Assembly: GCA_910579145.1 (NCBI GenBank)
Contig: CAJTTQ010000008.1
Location: 27,499-58,320, forward strand
Direction: 5' to 3'
DNA length: 30,822 bases
Source of the DNA: an uncultured Eubacterium sp.
Lineage (GTDB): Bacteria; Bacillota; Clostridia; Lachnospirales; Lachnospiraceae
Part shown: positions 6,305-13,999 of the stretch, piece by piece
Numbering within the stretch: position 1 is the stretch's first letter
Layout: the number at the start of each line of letters is the position of its first letter
Position numbers and translations under genes: made by a program
Notes under the pieces: model-generated
Database searches by the model: none
What the model saw: the letters and a program-made list of their open reading frames with translations, nothing else
What the model was told of the DNA's origin: nothing

Positions 6305-7438
6305 TTATACTATGTTCGCAATTTCCTTCCACTCTTTTGGCGCATGTGTCAGATTCCTGCAGCCATCCTCCGTGATGACGACGAGATCTTCAATGCGGAC
6401 ACCGTAAGCACCTTCGATATATATGCCCGGCTCCACCGTGATGACCATCCCCGGCTGCAAGACCGACTCGTCTTTCGCCGAAAAACAAGGCCTCTCGTGG
6501 ATCATCAGGCCGACACTGTGTCCAAGTCCGTGACCGAAGCAGTCACCGTAACCGGCATCGGAAATCACGTTCCTCGCGGCCTCATCCACCTCACATCCCC
6601 GTACTCCCGGCCGGATAACCGAAAACGCCGCCTCCTGTGCCCGGAGAACGATATCATAAATGTCCTTTTGCTCTTTGGACGCATGGCCGATCACGACCGT
6701 ACGCGTCATATCCGAACAGTAACCGTTGACTTTACATCCAAAATCCATCGTGAGAAAATCCCCATCTTTTGGTGCCCGGTCGGTCGGGATCGCATGAGGC
6801 ATGGCAGAGTGGATGCCACTGGCGGCAATCGTATCAAAACTCGTATTTTCCGCGCCCAGCTCTTTCATATAAAATTCGATCCATGCCGCAATCTGCTTCT
6901 CCGTCATCGTTTGGCCGCTGCCATACACGTCCGTAAGTTTTTGCACGATCTTTGCAAATGCCAGGTCGCCGATGTGTTCTGCCTGTTCGATCTCACGGAT
7001 CTCCTGCGCGCTCTTGATCCACCGCAGCCAGTCGAGCCGTTTATGAAGCGGCAGCCATGTGATGCCCGAAAGCTCATATTTCTGAAACAATGCCTCGATC
7101 GTCCGCTCGGTCTGCACGGTCATGAACTCGTCCTCAAATCCAAGGGAAAGCTGTGATACCTTCTGGGTTCCGAGCCGCTCTACGAGCAGAGAGATCCATG
7201 ACTCATACAGATTATTTTTGTATAAGACTACCTCAAACAGAGGGCACTCTTCCCGGGCGGCGACCGTATATCTCGAGTCTGTTAAAACAAGCTTTAAGTC
7301 ATTGGACACATAGACGAGCCCCTCTCCACGAAAACCGCTGCATTTACGCATATTGGCAGGCGAGGTGACGAGCACGCCATCGAGTTTTTTCGCTTCCAGC
7401 ACTTCTTTTTCTAATACGGTAAAGAATCTTTGATCCAT
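6305..7438 (-). CDS. Xaa-Pro aminopeptidase / M24 family metallopeptidase
   Basis: 377 residues with the two-domain plan of prolidase/aminopeptidase P: an N-terminal creatinase-like domain (about 1-135) and the pita-bread catalytic domain. All five metal ligands are visible: D232 and D243 (M-D-F-G then C-S-D-M-T-R), H307 in G-H-G-L-G-H, E336 in V-E-P-G and E350 in R-I-E-D. The enzyme removes N-terminal residues before proline from peptides in the cytosol and needs two metal ions, usually Mn. It corresponds to YqhT of B. subtilis, which also sits next to a dehydroquinase gene and efp. AAAGGA lies 7 bases before the ATG. Whether it acts as aminopeptidase P or as a dipeptidase (PepQ) cannot be told from the sequence. 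Confidence 0.92.
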   Translation of the reverse strand: MDQRFFTVLEKEVLEAKKLDGVLVTSPANMRKCSGFRGEGLVYVSNDLKLVLTDSRYTVAAREECPLFEVVLYKNNLYESWISLLVERLGTQKVSQLSLGFEDEFMTVQTERTIEALFQKYELSGITWLPLHKRLDWLRWIKSAQEIREIEQAEHIGDLAFAKIVQKLTDVYGSGQTMTEKQIAAWIEFYMKELGAENTSFDTIAASGIHSAMPHAIPTDRAPKDGDFLTMDFGCKVNGYCSDMTRTVVIGHASKEQKDIYDIVLRAQEAAFSVIRPGVRGCEVDEAARNVISDAGYGDCFGHGLGHSVGLMIHERPCFSAKDESVLQPGMVITVEPGIYIEGAYGVRIEDLVVITEDGCRNLTHAPKEWKEIANIV

Positions 7439-7452
7439 CCTTTTTTCCTTTC

Positions 7453-7971
7453 TTATCCGATACCGGCTTTTTTTCGTTTCTTTTTACTGCGGTATTCCGA
7501 TAAAATAATTTTCTCAAAAACACGTTTGATCACGATCTGGATTTCTTCTTTCTTACTGATCGGCTTCACCAGTATATTGCGTATCCCGCTTCGTTTCGCC
7601 CCCCAGATATCCGTAAAGAGCTGATCCCCTACAAACAGCGTATTGTCCCTATCGGTTCCCATCAGTTCCATCGCGTAAAAATAATTTTTCCGGCTCGGTT
7701 TATGCGCGTCAAAGATCATATGCGCTCCGATCTGCTCATTAAAACTTTTGACCCTCTTCTTTTTATTGTTCGAAATAAGGCAGCACTCAAAACCGATCTT
7801 TTTCAGCCTGCCAAACAATTCGACGGCCTGGCTGTTCGCACCCATGCCATGCTCCACCAGTGTATTATCAATATCAAACAGGATTCCCCGGAAACCTTCT
7901 TCATATAAGCTCTCGAAATCAATTTCATACGTGGATGATACGGTTTCATCTGGAAAAAATTTCTCAAACAT
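7453..7971 (-). CDS. yqeG: YqeG family HAD-IIIA phosphatase
   Basis: 172 residues with all HAD motifs: D33-I-D35-N-T-L (motif I), S67-N-N (motif II), K91-P (motif III) and G-D116-Q-L-F-T-D121 (motif IV). Family members are compact cap-less phosphatases of the PGP/YqeG type; the Firmicute proteins resemble phosphatidylglycerophosphate phosphatase relatives, but the substrate of YqeG is not settled. The C-terminal K-K-K-R-K-K tail is strongly basic. The ATG at 7971 lies inside the last codons of the preceding DUF815 gene (8-base overlap), which points to coupled translation. YqeG genes are often found close to shikimate-pathway genes in Firmicutes, as here. Confidence 0.9.
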   Translation of the reverse strand: MFEKFFPDETVSSTYEIDFESLYEEGFRGILFDIDNTLVEHGMGANSQAVELFGRLKKIGFECCLISNNKKKRVKSFNEQIGAHMIFDAHKPSRKNYFYAMELMGTDRDNTLFVGDQLFTDIWGAKRSGIRNILVKPISKKEEIQIVIKRVFEKIILSEYRSKKKRKKAGIG

Positions 7972-9370
7972 ACGAATTCTGTCCTTTCAAATGTGTGATA
8001 AACTGCTCTGCCACACGTCCTGAATACCCGCCATTCCGAACGCTCCAGGCATTCGCCTTCTGCAAGATGTCTTCTTTTGAAAGTGTTAAATCAGGATTTT
8101 GCTTTGCAAGTCCGAGTACGATCTCCTCGAACTCTTTTTTGGACGGGCGTGAAAAATTGATACTCACGCCAAACCGTGCCACAAGGGATAGTTTCTCCTG
8201 CATCGTATCGGAGCGGTGCAGTTCATCACTCGACATATCGGAGCGGTCGCTCCAAGTCTCACGGATCAGATGCCGCCGGTTGGACGTAGCATATATGAGG
8301 ACATTATCCGGCTTCACCTCGAGGCCGCCCTCGATCACTGCCTTTAAGTATTTGTACTCAATCTCAAATTCCTCAAACGACAGATCATCCATATAGATGA
8401 TAAACTTATAATTCCGGTTCTTGATCTGGCCGATGATATTTGACAACTGATGGAACTGGTGCTTATAAATCTCGATCATCCGCAGCCCCCTGTCATAATA
8501 CCGGTTTAATATCGCTTTCATGCAGGTCGATTTCCCCGTTCCGCTGTCGCCAAATAAAAGACAGTTATTCGCTTTGCGCCCCTCGACAAACGCCTCCGTA
8601 TTTTCGATCAGCTGCTGCTTCTGGATCTCATAACCGACCAGATGGGACAGTGACACATCACTTGTATGCGTGATCGGCACGAGTTCGGCCCCGCATGCCG
8701 CTTTCCCGTCCGCAATCCCTCGCTCCGGCTGATCATCCACCGTTTTCCCATCCGGTCCCTGCCCGTCTGGCAGCGAATCGTTCCATCGGAACGCTTTGTT
8801 TAATCCAAATTTACCCACCCCGTATTTCTTATAAAAATCGGTGACAACGACAAAAAAGCCGTAGCCGTCCGCCGCGTCCGCCAGCTCGCCGGCCAGTTCT
8901 TTCACCTTCTCGCTCACACTTTTGTTATACGTATTCTCATCTTTGGCAATGGAACGGTAATGCGTGAGAAGGGAAAAGCAGTTGATCGACAGTAACTGCT
9001 CCATATTTGTAAAATCATAGTGAAACAACCGGTAAAAACAGTCCATATCGTGCTTTACGATCTCATTGACACTCGCCTGGTCCTCCTTTGTGTGATCGAC
9101 TCCTACCTTTTCACACACGACACTGAACGGATTTTCATCCGACGCGAGAAGATAAGCGATGTAACACTGCCAAAGATTACCGTCAAACCCGTACTTCGTA
9201 GCGATTTCGAGTAACCGGTATACCTGGTCATAGATGTCCCTCACATCGGATTCCATATGACCATCGTCCTGTTTGTCCGATACTCTCCTGAAAACATCTC
9301 CCAATTTCTTCAAAATGGGATCCTCCCGCACCTTCCCGTACATGATCAAATTTGCCAACTCTAGGTACAT
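7964..9370 (-). CDS. DUF815 family AAA-type ATPase
   Basis: 468 residues. The first 200 or so residues are helical with no motif that I recognise. A hydrophilic linker (about 200-235, rich in Asp, Gly and Pro) leads to a P-loop domain with Walker A G-D-S-G-T-G-K-S-T (274-282), Walker B F-I-I-Y-M-D-D-L-S-F (323-332) and a sensor-like A-T-S-N-R-R-H-L segment. This Y-M-D-D-L-S-F-E and T-S-N-R-R-H combination is the hallmark of DUF815, a conserved uncharacterised ATPase family. It follows another P-loop ATPase gene by 23 bases and overlaps yqeG by 8. Function is unknown; a chaperone-like or nucleoprotein-remodelling role would be speculation. Confidence 0.85.
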   Translation of the reverse strand: MYLELANLIMYGKVREDPILKKLGDVFRRVSDKQDDGHMESDVRDIYDQVYRLLEIATKYGFDGNLWQCYIAYLLASDENPFSVVCEKVGVDHTKEDQASVNEIVKHDMDCFYRLFHYDFTNMEQLLSINCFSLLTHYRSIAKDENTYNKSVSEKVKELAGELADAADGYGFFVVVTDFYKKYGVGKFGLNKAFRWNDSLPDGQGPDGKTVDDQPERGIADGKAACGAELVPITHTSDVSLSHLVGYEIQKQQLIENTEAFVEGRKANNCLLFGDSGTGKSTCMKAILNRYYDRGLRMIEIYKHQFHQLSNIIGQIKNRNYKFIIYMDDLSFEEFEIEYKYLKAVIEGGLEVKPDNVLIYATSNRRHLIRETWSDRSDMSSDELHRSDTMQEKLSLVARFGVSINFSRPSKKEFEEIVLGLAKQNPDLTLSKEDILQKANAWSVRNGGYSGRVAEQFITHLKGQNSYV

Positions 9371-9393
9371 ACCTGTTCATCCCCTTTTTGCGT

Positions 9394-10725
9394 CTATAAA
9401 CTTTCAAGATCAATGAGTTCAATATTATCCATACCAGACACCGCCGCCGACAGTTCGCTGCGAAATCCTTCTTTGGAAAAAAGATAATAGTAATCCGCTT
9501 CCTGTCCGAGCTGTTCCGTCCGTTTTAAAAGTGCCTCAAAATCAGCGCCTGTCATCGGTTCCGGCGACCATTTGCACAGCGCGACGAGCAGTTTTTCATC
9601 CTGTCCTGCTAAGACGATCGGTATCACACCCTCTTTTCCGTAAAAAGACTCGGGCTGTTTAAACTTCCCAGGCAGCTTCCCGTACTGATCCATGAGAACT
9701 AGAAATTCTTTGCACACCCGGACATACATCTGTTCCACAAACCCATAAAGCTGATTCTCGATATGATTTTCATAAAACTTCTCCGCCTCTTCATACTCCA
9801 GCGCCGAACTGTTTGGAAAAATAAATTTGTACCAAAAATGCAGAAAACGGTCAGAGATGCCATATAGTCCTTTCATGACATATTCCTTCTTTTTCGGTTC
9901 ATAGGAAAAATACTTTTCTGCCACATCGATCTGTATCAGGTTTTTGATATAGACCGATATTTTCGCGCGGCTGAACCCGGTGCGGTTATAAAGATAATTT
10001 AACTTTGGCTCATCCTCGGCAAGCACGGATAAGATCGTGTTGTAGAAAGGAAGCTCCCGCAGACTCGTCTTTAGAAACCGGGCAGCTTCTTTCCGGAGCG
10101 GCCCGTTCGGAACGAGCATGAGACGGATGATATTGTCCCTCACACTTTTCGAAAGATCCCATAAGTCGAGATACCCCGGCACTCCGCCCAGCAAACTGTA
10201 TATCGTAATACACTCCTCTGTCGTGATCCCCGGAAAACGGTTCACCATTTCCAAAAACGTAAACTCCTTCAGCTTCATAACCTGCACGATCCGGGCGGCG
10301 AAAGTCCCCATGTCGTCCACCATCTGATTTTCGATCCACTGCACCGATGAGCTGACGAGAAGGAGCATCACGCGGTCTTCCCACGGCGAATCAGTGACGT
10401 ACTCATCCAGTTCCGCAAAAAACTCTTTGTATGCCTTTTCCATCACATCAAACTCATCCACGATAAAACAGATTTTATCTTTCGTCATGTCCTCCTTGGA
10501 CGCAAGCGCGGTGACCTGTCTGAGGACATCCTGAAAATAACGCTTCTGTTCCTCTTTTGAGAGCTCCCGCCCCAAGTAGTACACACAGTTTCTCTCTTTG
10601 GCAAACTCTTTCGCGAGCGTAGTTTTTCCTATGCCTTCCCTGCCATACAGCACGATCACGGGAACTCCGCTCTTTTTACAGACTGCCTTTAATTGCGCCA
10701 GCTCATTTTTCCGCCCAACAAACAT
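9394..10725 (-). CDS. Archaeal-type P-loop ATPase with DUF234-like C-terminus
   Basis: 443 residues from the ATG at 10725. The protein opens M-F-V-G-R-K-N-E-L, the standard start of the archaeal-type ATPase family (Pfam ATPase_2). Walker A is G-R-E-G-I-G-K-T-T (28-36), Walker B is F-I-V-D-E-F-D (about 87-93), followed by a winged-helix-like region and the F-L-H-F-W-Y-K-F motif that marks the start of the DUF234 segment, a proposed nuclease-like fold. The frame continues to a TTG at 10758 inside argS, but the ATG has GGAAAGG upstream and matches the family start. It lies 4 bases after the argS stop. These proteins are scattered in bacteria, often in several copies, and their role is unknown. 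A defence function is sometimes suspected, but this copy sits in a housekeeping operon. Confidence 0.85.
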   Translation of the reverse strand: MFVGRKNELAQLKAVCKKSGVPVIVLYGREGIGKTTLAKEFAKERNCVYYLGRELSKEEQKRYFQDVLRQVTALASKEDMTKDKICFIVDEFDVMEKAYKEFFAELDEYVTDSPWEDRVMLLLVSSSVQWIENQMVDDMGTFAARIVQVMKLKEFTFLEMVNRFPGITTEECITIYSLLGGVPGYLDLWDLSKSVRDNIIRLMLVPNGPLRKEAARFLKTSLRELPFYNTILSVLAEDEPKLNYLYNRTGFSRAKISVYIKNLIQIDVAEKYFSYEPKKKEYVMKGLYGISDRFLHFWYKFIFPNSSALEYEEAEKFYENHIENQLYGFVEQMYVRVCKEFLVLMDQYGKLPGKFKQPESFYGKEGVIPIVLAGQDEKLLVALCKWSPEPMTGADFEALLKRTEQLGQEADYYYLFSKEGFRSELSAAVSGMDNIELIDLESL

Positions 10726-10729
10726 GGAC

Positions 10730-12508
10730 TCACATCCTTTCCGGTGCCGAAAATCCAAGCAAATAGATACATTGTTCCAACATATTCTTTACCAATACCA
10801 ACATCTGTAAATAGGATTGCTTTTTTGCCGCATCCTCATTACCGAGGATCTTATTTTCATGATAAAAACGGTTCAGACTGTCACTCAGTTCATAAATGAA
10901 CTGACAGACCTTATGGGGCGCTTTTTCCTCATAAGCCGCTTCCATCGTATCCGCGAATTTGGCGATTGACAGAAAAAGGTCGGTCTCGCTGCCGTTTTCC
11001 GGCGGCAAAAGAAGTGCCGGATCACCGTTTTCAGAGATCCTTCCACCCTCTTTCTCATATTTAGCGAGGAGCGACTTCATACGGACGATCGTATACAGGA
11101 TATAAGGCCCCGTATTGCCCTCAAACGACGTAAACCGGTCCATATCAAAAATATAATCTTTTGCGATCTGATTTGAGAGGTCGCCGTACTTGATCGCCGC
11201 CAAGCCGACCTTCTCCGCAATCTCCCTCGCCTCTTCCTCTGCATAATCACGGTTGTCTTTCATTTTTTCAAACACCTTCTGACAGACATCCTCGCGCAGC
11301 TTTTGGAGCGGGAGCACGCCGCCATCCCGCGTCTTAAACGGTTTTCCGTCTTTTCCGTTCATCGTTCCATTTCCAAGGAATAATAATTCCGTCTCTTTCT
11401 TTGTCAGTCCCGCCTTCTTCGCCGCGCGGAACACCTGTGTAAAATGAAGCGCCTGCCGCTTATCCGTGACATAGATGATCTCGTCCGGTGAAAAGAGCTT
11501 TTCTCGTTCTACAATCGTAGCAAGATCTGTCGTCGCGTAAAGGGTAGCACCATTTGACTTCACGACGATACACGGCGGAATCTCCTTTTTATCACTCTCT
11601 TCCGTCACATCTACGACAAGCGCGCCCTCGCTCTCATGCGCGACGCCATCCGCTTTCATCTTCTCCACCATATCTGGAATATAGCCCTGCACGTCACTCT
11701 CCTTTTTCCACAGATCAAATTCCACATCGAGTTTCCTGTAATTTTCTTTTAAATTTGGTATCGACACATTTAAAATGTGGTTCCACAAAGCCAGGCACCC
11801 GCGATCGCCATCCTGAAACTTCGCGGTCATCTGCTGCGCCTCAAGCAGATACTCCTCGTGTTCTTTGGAATAACTGCTGGCATACGGATAGATCTCCGCG
11901 AGATCAGAAATGGTAAACGGCGCCTCCTGCGGATATTCACCGGAAAACGTTTCATCAAAATAAGGCAGATCCGGCTGCCGGTGTTTCACTTCGGTAAGGA
12001 CAAGACCGATCTGCAGGCCCCAGTCACCGAGATGGACGTCACCGATAACATCATCGCCCATATAGCGCAGAATCCTCTTGACACTCTCCCCGATCACCGC
12101 CGGGCGCAGATGTCCGACATGAAGCGGTTTGGCCACATTCGGGCCGCCGTAATCGATCAACACTTTTTTCGGTTTCTTTTCGCACTCCAGTCCAAACTTT
12201 TCTTCTGTCATCATCGTGCCTGCCATCTCGACAAGCAGGCTGCCGCTGACTGTGATATTAATAAATCCGGGAGCCACGGCCTCTATCTTTTCAAAAGATG
12301 AATCCTCTTTTAACTGCTCGATCACGTCCGACGCAATCTGGATCGGAGCCTTCTTATACTGTTTTGCCGCCGCCATCGCGCCATTGCACTGATACTGGCA
12401 CAAATCCGGCCGGTTCGAGACCGATACCATCCCGTACTGCGCATCATACCCCGCCTGTTCAAATCCACTCTCCAGCTTTTCTTTTAAGATAACCGCTAAT
12501 TTTTTCAT
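10730..12508 (-). CDS. argS: Arginyl-tRNA synthetase
   Basis: Class I aminoacyl-tRNA synthetase that charges tRNA-Arg with arginine. 592 residues from the ATG at 12508, the usual length. Visible parts: the N-terminal tRNA D-loop recognition domain, the HIGH-type signature P-L-H-V-G-H-L-R (HVGH at about 130-133), the catalytic domain, a K-T-R-D-G-G segment in the place of the degenerate KMSK loop, and the C-terminal DALR anticodon-binding domain ending in the usual hydrophobic L-L-G-F-S-A-P-E-R-M. The frame extends 7 codons upstream to 12529, which would overlap aroA, but GGAGG lies at proper spacing before 12508. It is the second gene of the aroA transcript. Confidence 0.96.
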   Translation of the reverse strand: MKKLAVILKEKLESGFEQAGYDAQYGMVSVSNRPDLCQYQCNGAMAAAKQYKKAPIQIASDVIEQLKEDSSFEKIEAVAPGFINITVSGSLLVEMAGTMMTEEKFGLECEKKPKKVLIDYGGPNVAKPLHVGHLRPAVIGESVKRILRYMGDDVIGDVHLGDWGLQIGLVLTEVKHRQPDLPYFDETFSGEYPQEAPFTISDLAEIYPYASSYSKEHEEYLLEAQQMTAKFQDGDRGCLALWNHILNVSIPNLKENYRKLDVEFDLWKKESDVQGYIPDMVEKMKADGVAHESEGALVVDVTEESDKKEIPPCIVVKSNGATLYATTDLATIVEREKLFSPDEIIYVTDKRQALHFTQVFRAAKKAGLTKKETELLFLGNGTMNGKDGKPFKTRDGGVLPLQKLREDVCQKVFEKMKDNRDYAEEEAREIAEKVGLAAIKYGDLSNQIAKDYIFDMDRFTSFEGNTGPYILYTIVRMKSLLAKYEKEGGRISENGDPALLLPPENGSETDLFLSIAKFADTMEAAYEEKAPHKVCQFIYELSDSLNRFYHENKILGNEDAAKKQSYLQMLVLVKNMLEQCIYLLGFSAPERM

Positions 12509-12525
12509 CCTCTGCCTCCATTCAT

Positions 12526-13881
12526 TCACTCTTCTTCTATTTTAGATGTTAAACCAAGATTAGTCAATATATCAAAGTAATTTTCAAATGTTTTTTTACA
12601 GCACTCCGGGTTGTCGATCACGATGCCTTCTGCCCGGCAGCCGATGAGGGAAAACGCCATCGCCATCCGGTGATCGTCATACGTCGAAACGAGCGACGGC
12701 CGGATCTTACCCGGATGGATCGTCAGCCCATCCTCCCTCTCCTCACACGATATTCCCATACGCCCAAGCTCGGTCACGATCGCCCGGATGCGGTCTGATT
12801 CCTGCCCCCGGATATGGCCTACGCCGTCGATCACCGTATCGCCCTCCGCAAACGGCGCCAGCGCAGCGAGTGTCATCGTCTGATCGGAAAAATCACTCAT
12901 ACAGACATGCACACCCGCCAGCTTCCCATCCCTGGCCCCGGCCACCACGATGCCGTCCGATTCCTCCCTGACCAGACATCCCATCTTCTCCAGCACATCT
13001 ACGAATTTGATATCTCCCTGTGTCGTCTCCCTGTGTACGTGCTTCACCTTTGCCTCCCCTCCTGTCACTGCCGCAAGACCGTAAAAATAGCACGCCGCCG
13101 ACACATCCGGCTCAATCTGGTACTCTCCGCCCACATATCGCTGTCCGGGCAGCACCCGGTATGTATTTTCATCGAACTGCTCAGTCCGGCAGCCAAACTG
13201 TTCCATCATATCCATCGAGATCCCGACATACGCGCGCGCGCTTCTCGTTCCAGTGAGGCGGATCTTGATCCCCTCCCGGCACATCACGCCGCACAGCAGG
13301 AGCGCGCTCAGAAACTGACTGCTCGCATCTATATTTAATTCCACACAGTCCGGGTTTCTCTCTTCCCTCCCGCGGATCCGGAACGGAAACGAGTACGGTT
13401 TCTCCAAATATTCAAAACGGGCGCCTAGCATCTCGAGCGCGCGTAAAAGCGGCTCCATCGGACGCTTCTTCATCTGCTCGGACGCTTCGACAACAAACTC
13501 CTGGCCTGACAGCGCGAGAAATGCCGTGAGAAACCTCGCCGCCGTCCCGGCGCTCCCCACATACACCTTCCGCAGCCCGCTCCCACAGTCAGCCGCCACA
13601 CCCCGTTCCTTTGCACACGGCCCCGCGATCGGCAGCCTGCCGCCAAGCCCTTCGATCGTCACTACTTTTTCTGTTTCCTGTATGCTGACCCGGAATCCGA
13701 TCTCCTGTAACGCCTGCATAAACACACGGGAATCCTCGCTGAACAAAACGCCCCGCAGGATCGTTTTCCCCTCCGCCAACGCTCCCATAAGAAGCGCCCG
13801 GTTCGTCATGCTCTTAGAGCCGGGCACTACCACCTCATACCGGTGAAAACCGTGAAACGGGTTGCAGACAAACCTATCCAT
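12526..13881 (-). CDS. aroA: 3-phosphoshikimate 1-carboxyvinyltransferase (EPSP synthase)
   Basis: The sixth step of the shikimate pathway: transfer of enolpyruvate from PEP to shikimate 3-phosphate. 451 residues from the ATG at 13881, within the usual range. Motifs: P-G-S-K-S-M-T-N-R (20-28), G-S-A-G-T-A-A-R-F, K-K-R-P-M-E-P-L near the first third, Q-E-S-D-R and D-D-H-R-M-A-M-A-F near the C-terminus, all typical of the inside-out alpha/beta barrel. The frame is open 36 codons further upstream, but AGGAGG lies 8 bases before the ATG at 13881 and a clear promoter lies between. It is the first gene of the long housekeeping transcript and is separated from its usual partners aroF, aroB and aroC, which are not in the window. 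Confidence 0.95.
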   Translation of the reverse strand: MDRFVCNPFHGFHRYEVVVPGSKSMTNRALLMGALAEGKTILRGVLFSEDSRVFMQALQEIGFRVSIQETEKVVTIEGLGGRLPIAGPCAKERGVAADCGSGLRKVYVGSAGTAARFLTAFLALSGQEFVVEASEQMKKRPMEPLLRALEMLGARFEYLEKPYSFPFRIRGREERNPDCVELNIDASSQFLSALLLCGVMCREGIKIRLTGTRSARAYVGISMDMMEQFGCRTEQFDENTYRVLPGQRYVGGEYQIEPDVSAACYFYGLAAVTGGEAKVKHVHRETTQGDIKFVDVLEKMGCLVREESDGIVVAGARDGKLAGVHVCMSDFSDQTMTLAALAPFAEGDTVIDGVGHIRGQESDRIRAIVTELGRMGISCEEREDGLTIHPGKIRPSLVSTYDDHRMAMAFSLIGCRAEGIVIDNPECCKKTFENYFDILTNLGLTSKIEEE

Positions 13882-13914
13882 CTTCCTACCTCCTACTTTT
13901 TGACATATAAGCTT

Positions 13915-13943
13915 ATTATATATGCCACATCCAAGAAACGCAA
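13915..13943 (-). promoter_or_regulatory. SigA-type promoter of the aroA-argS transcript
   Basis: Minus strand TTGCGT (13938-13943), a 17-base spacer and a perfect TATAAT (13915-13920). The -35 starts where the U-tract of the previous gene's terminator ends, so the two signals are back to back. The leader is about 30 bases, with no sign of a T-box or attenuator despite the presence of argS and aroA. Confidence 0.75.
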
Positions 13944-13983
13944 CAAAAAAAGAAAAGTCCGAAGAAAAACCCCGGACTTTTCT
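13944..13983 (-). terminator. Intrinsic terminator of the Big_2 protein gene
   Basis: Perfect 11-bp stem (arms 13951-13961 and 13973-13983) with an 11-base loop, followed on the minus strand by a run of six or seven T. It lies 16 bases after the stop codon. Confidence 0.9.
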
Positions 13984-13999
13984 GATCACTTTATTGTAA

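Noticed and set aside
5949..6407. 152-codon plus-strand open frame spanning the gap before the AroD-AroK gene
   Set aside because: No ribosome site and low-complexity Ser/Pro/Thr translation; it overlaps the dehydroquinase domain for a large part.
6344..7156. 270-codon plus-strand open frame
   Set aside because: Lies antisense to the M24 peptidase, whose five metal ligands are all in place; Arg/His-rich translation without domains.
9394..10725. Archaeal-type ATPase as a defence-island marker
   Set aside because: It sits in a housekeeping operon between argS and yqeG with no nuclease, recombinase, methylase or other defence gene nearby; base composition does not differ visibly from its neighbours.
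10730..12529. T-box or amino-acid attenuator for the aroA-argS transcript
   Set aside because: The leader between the promoter at 13915-13943 and the aroA start is only about 30 bases and has no T-box sequence or hairpin.
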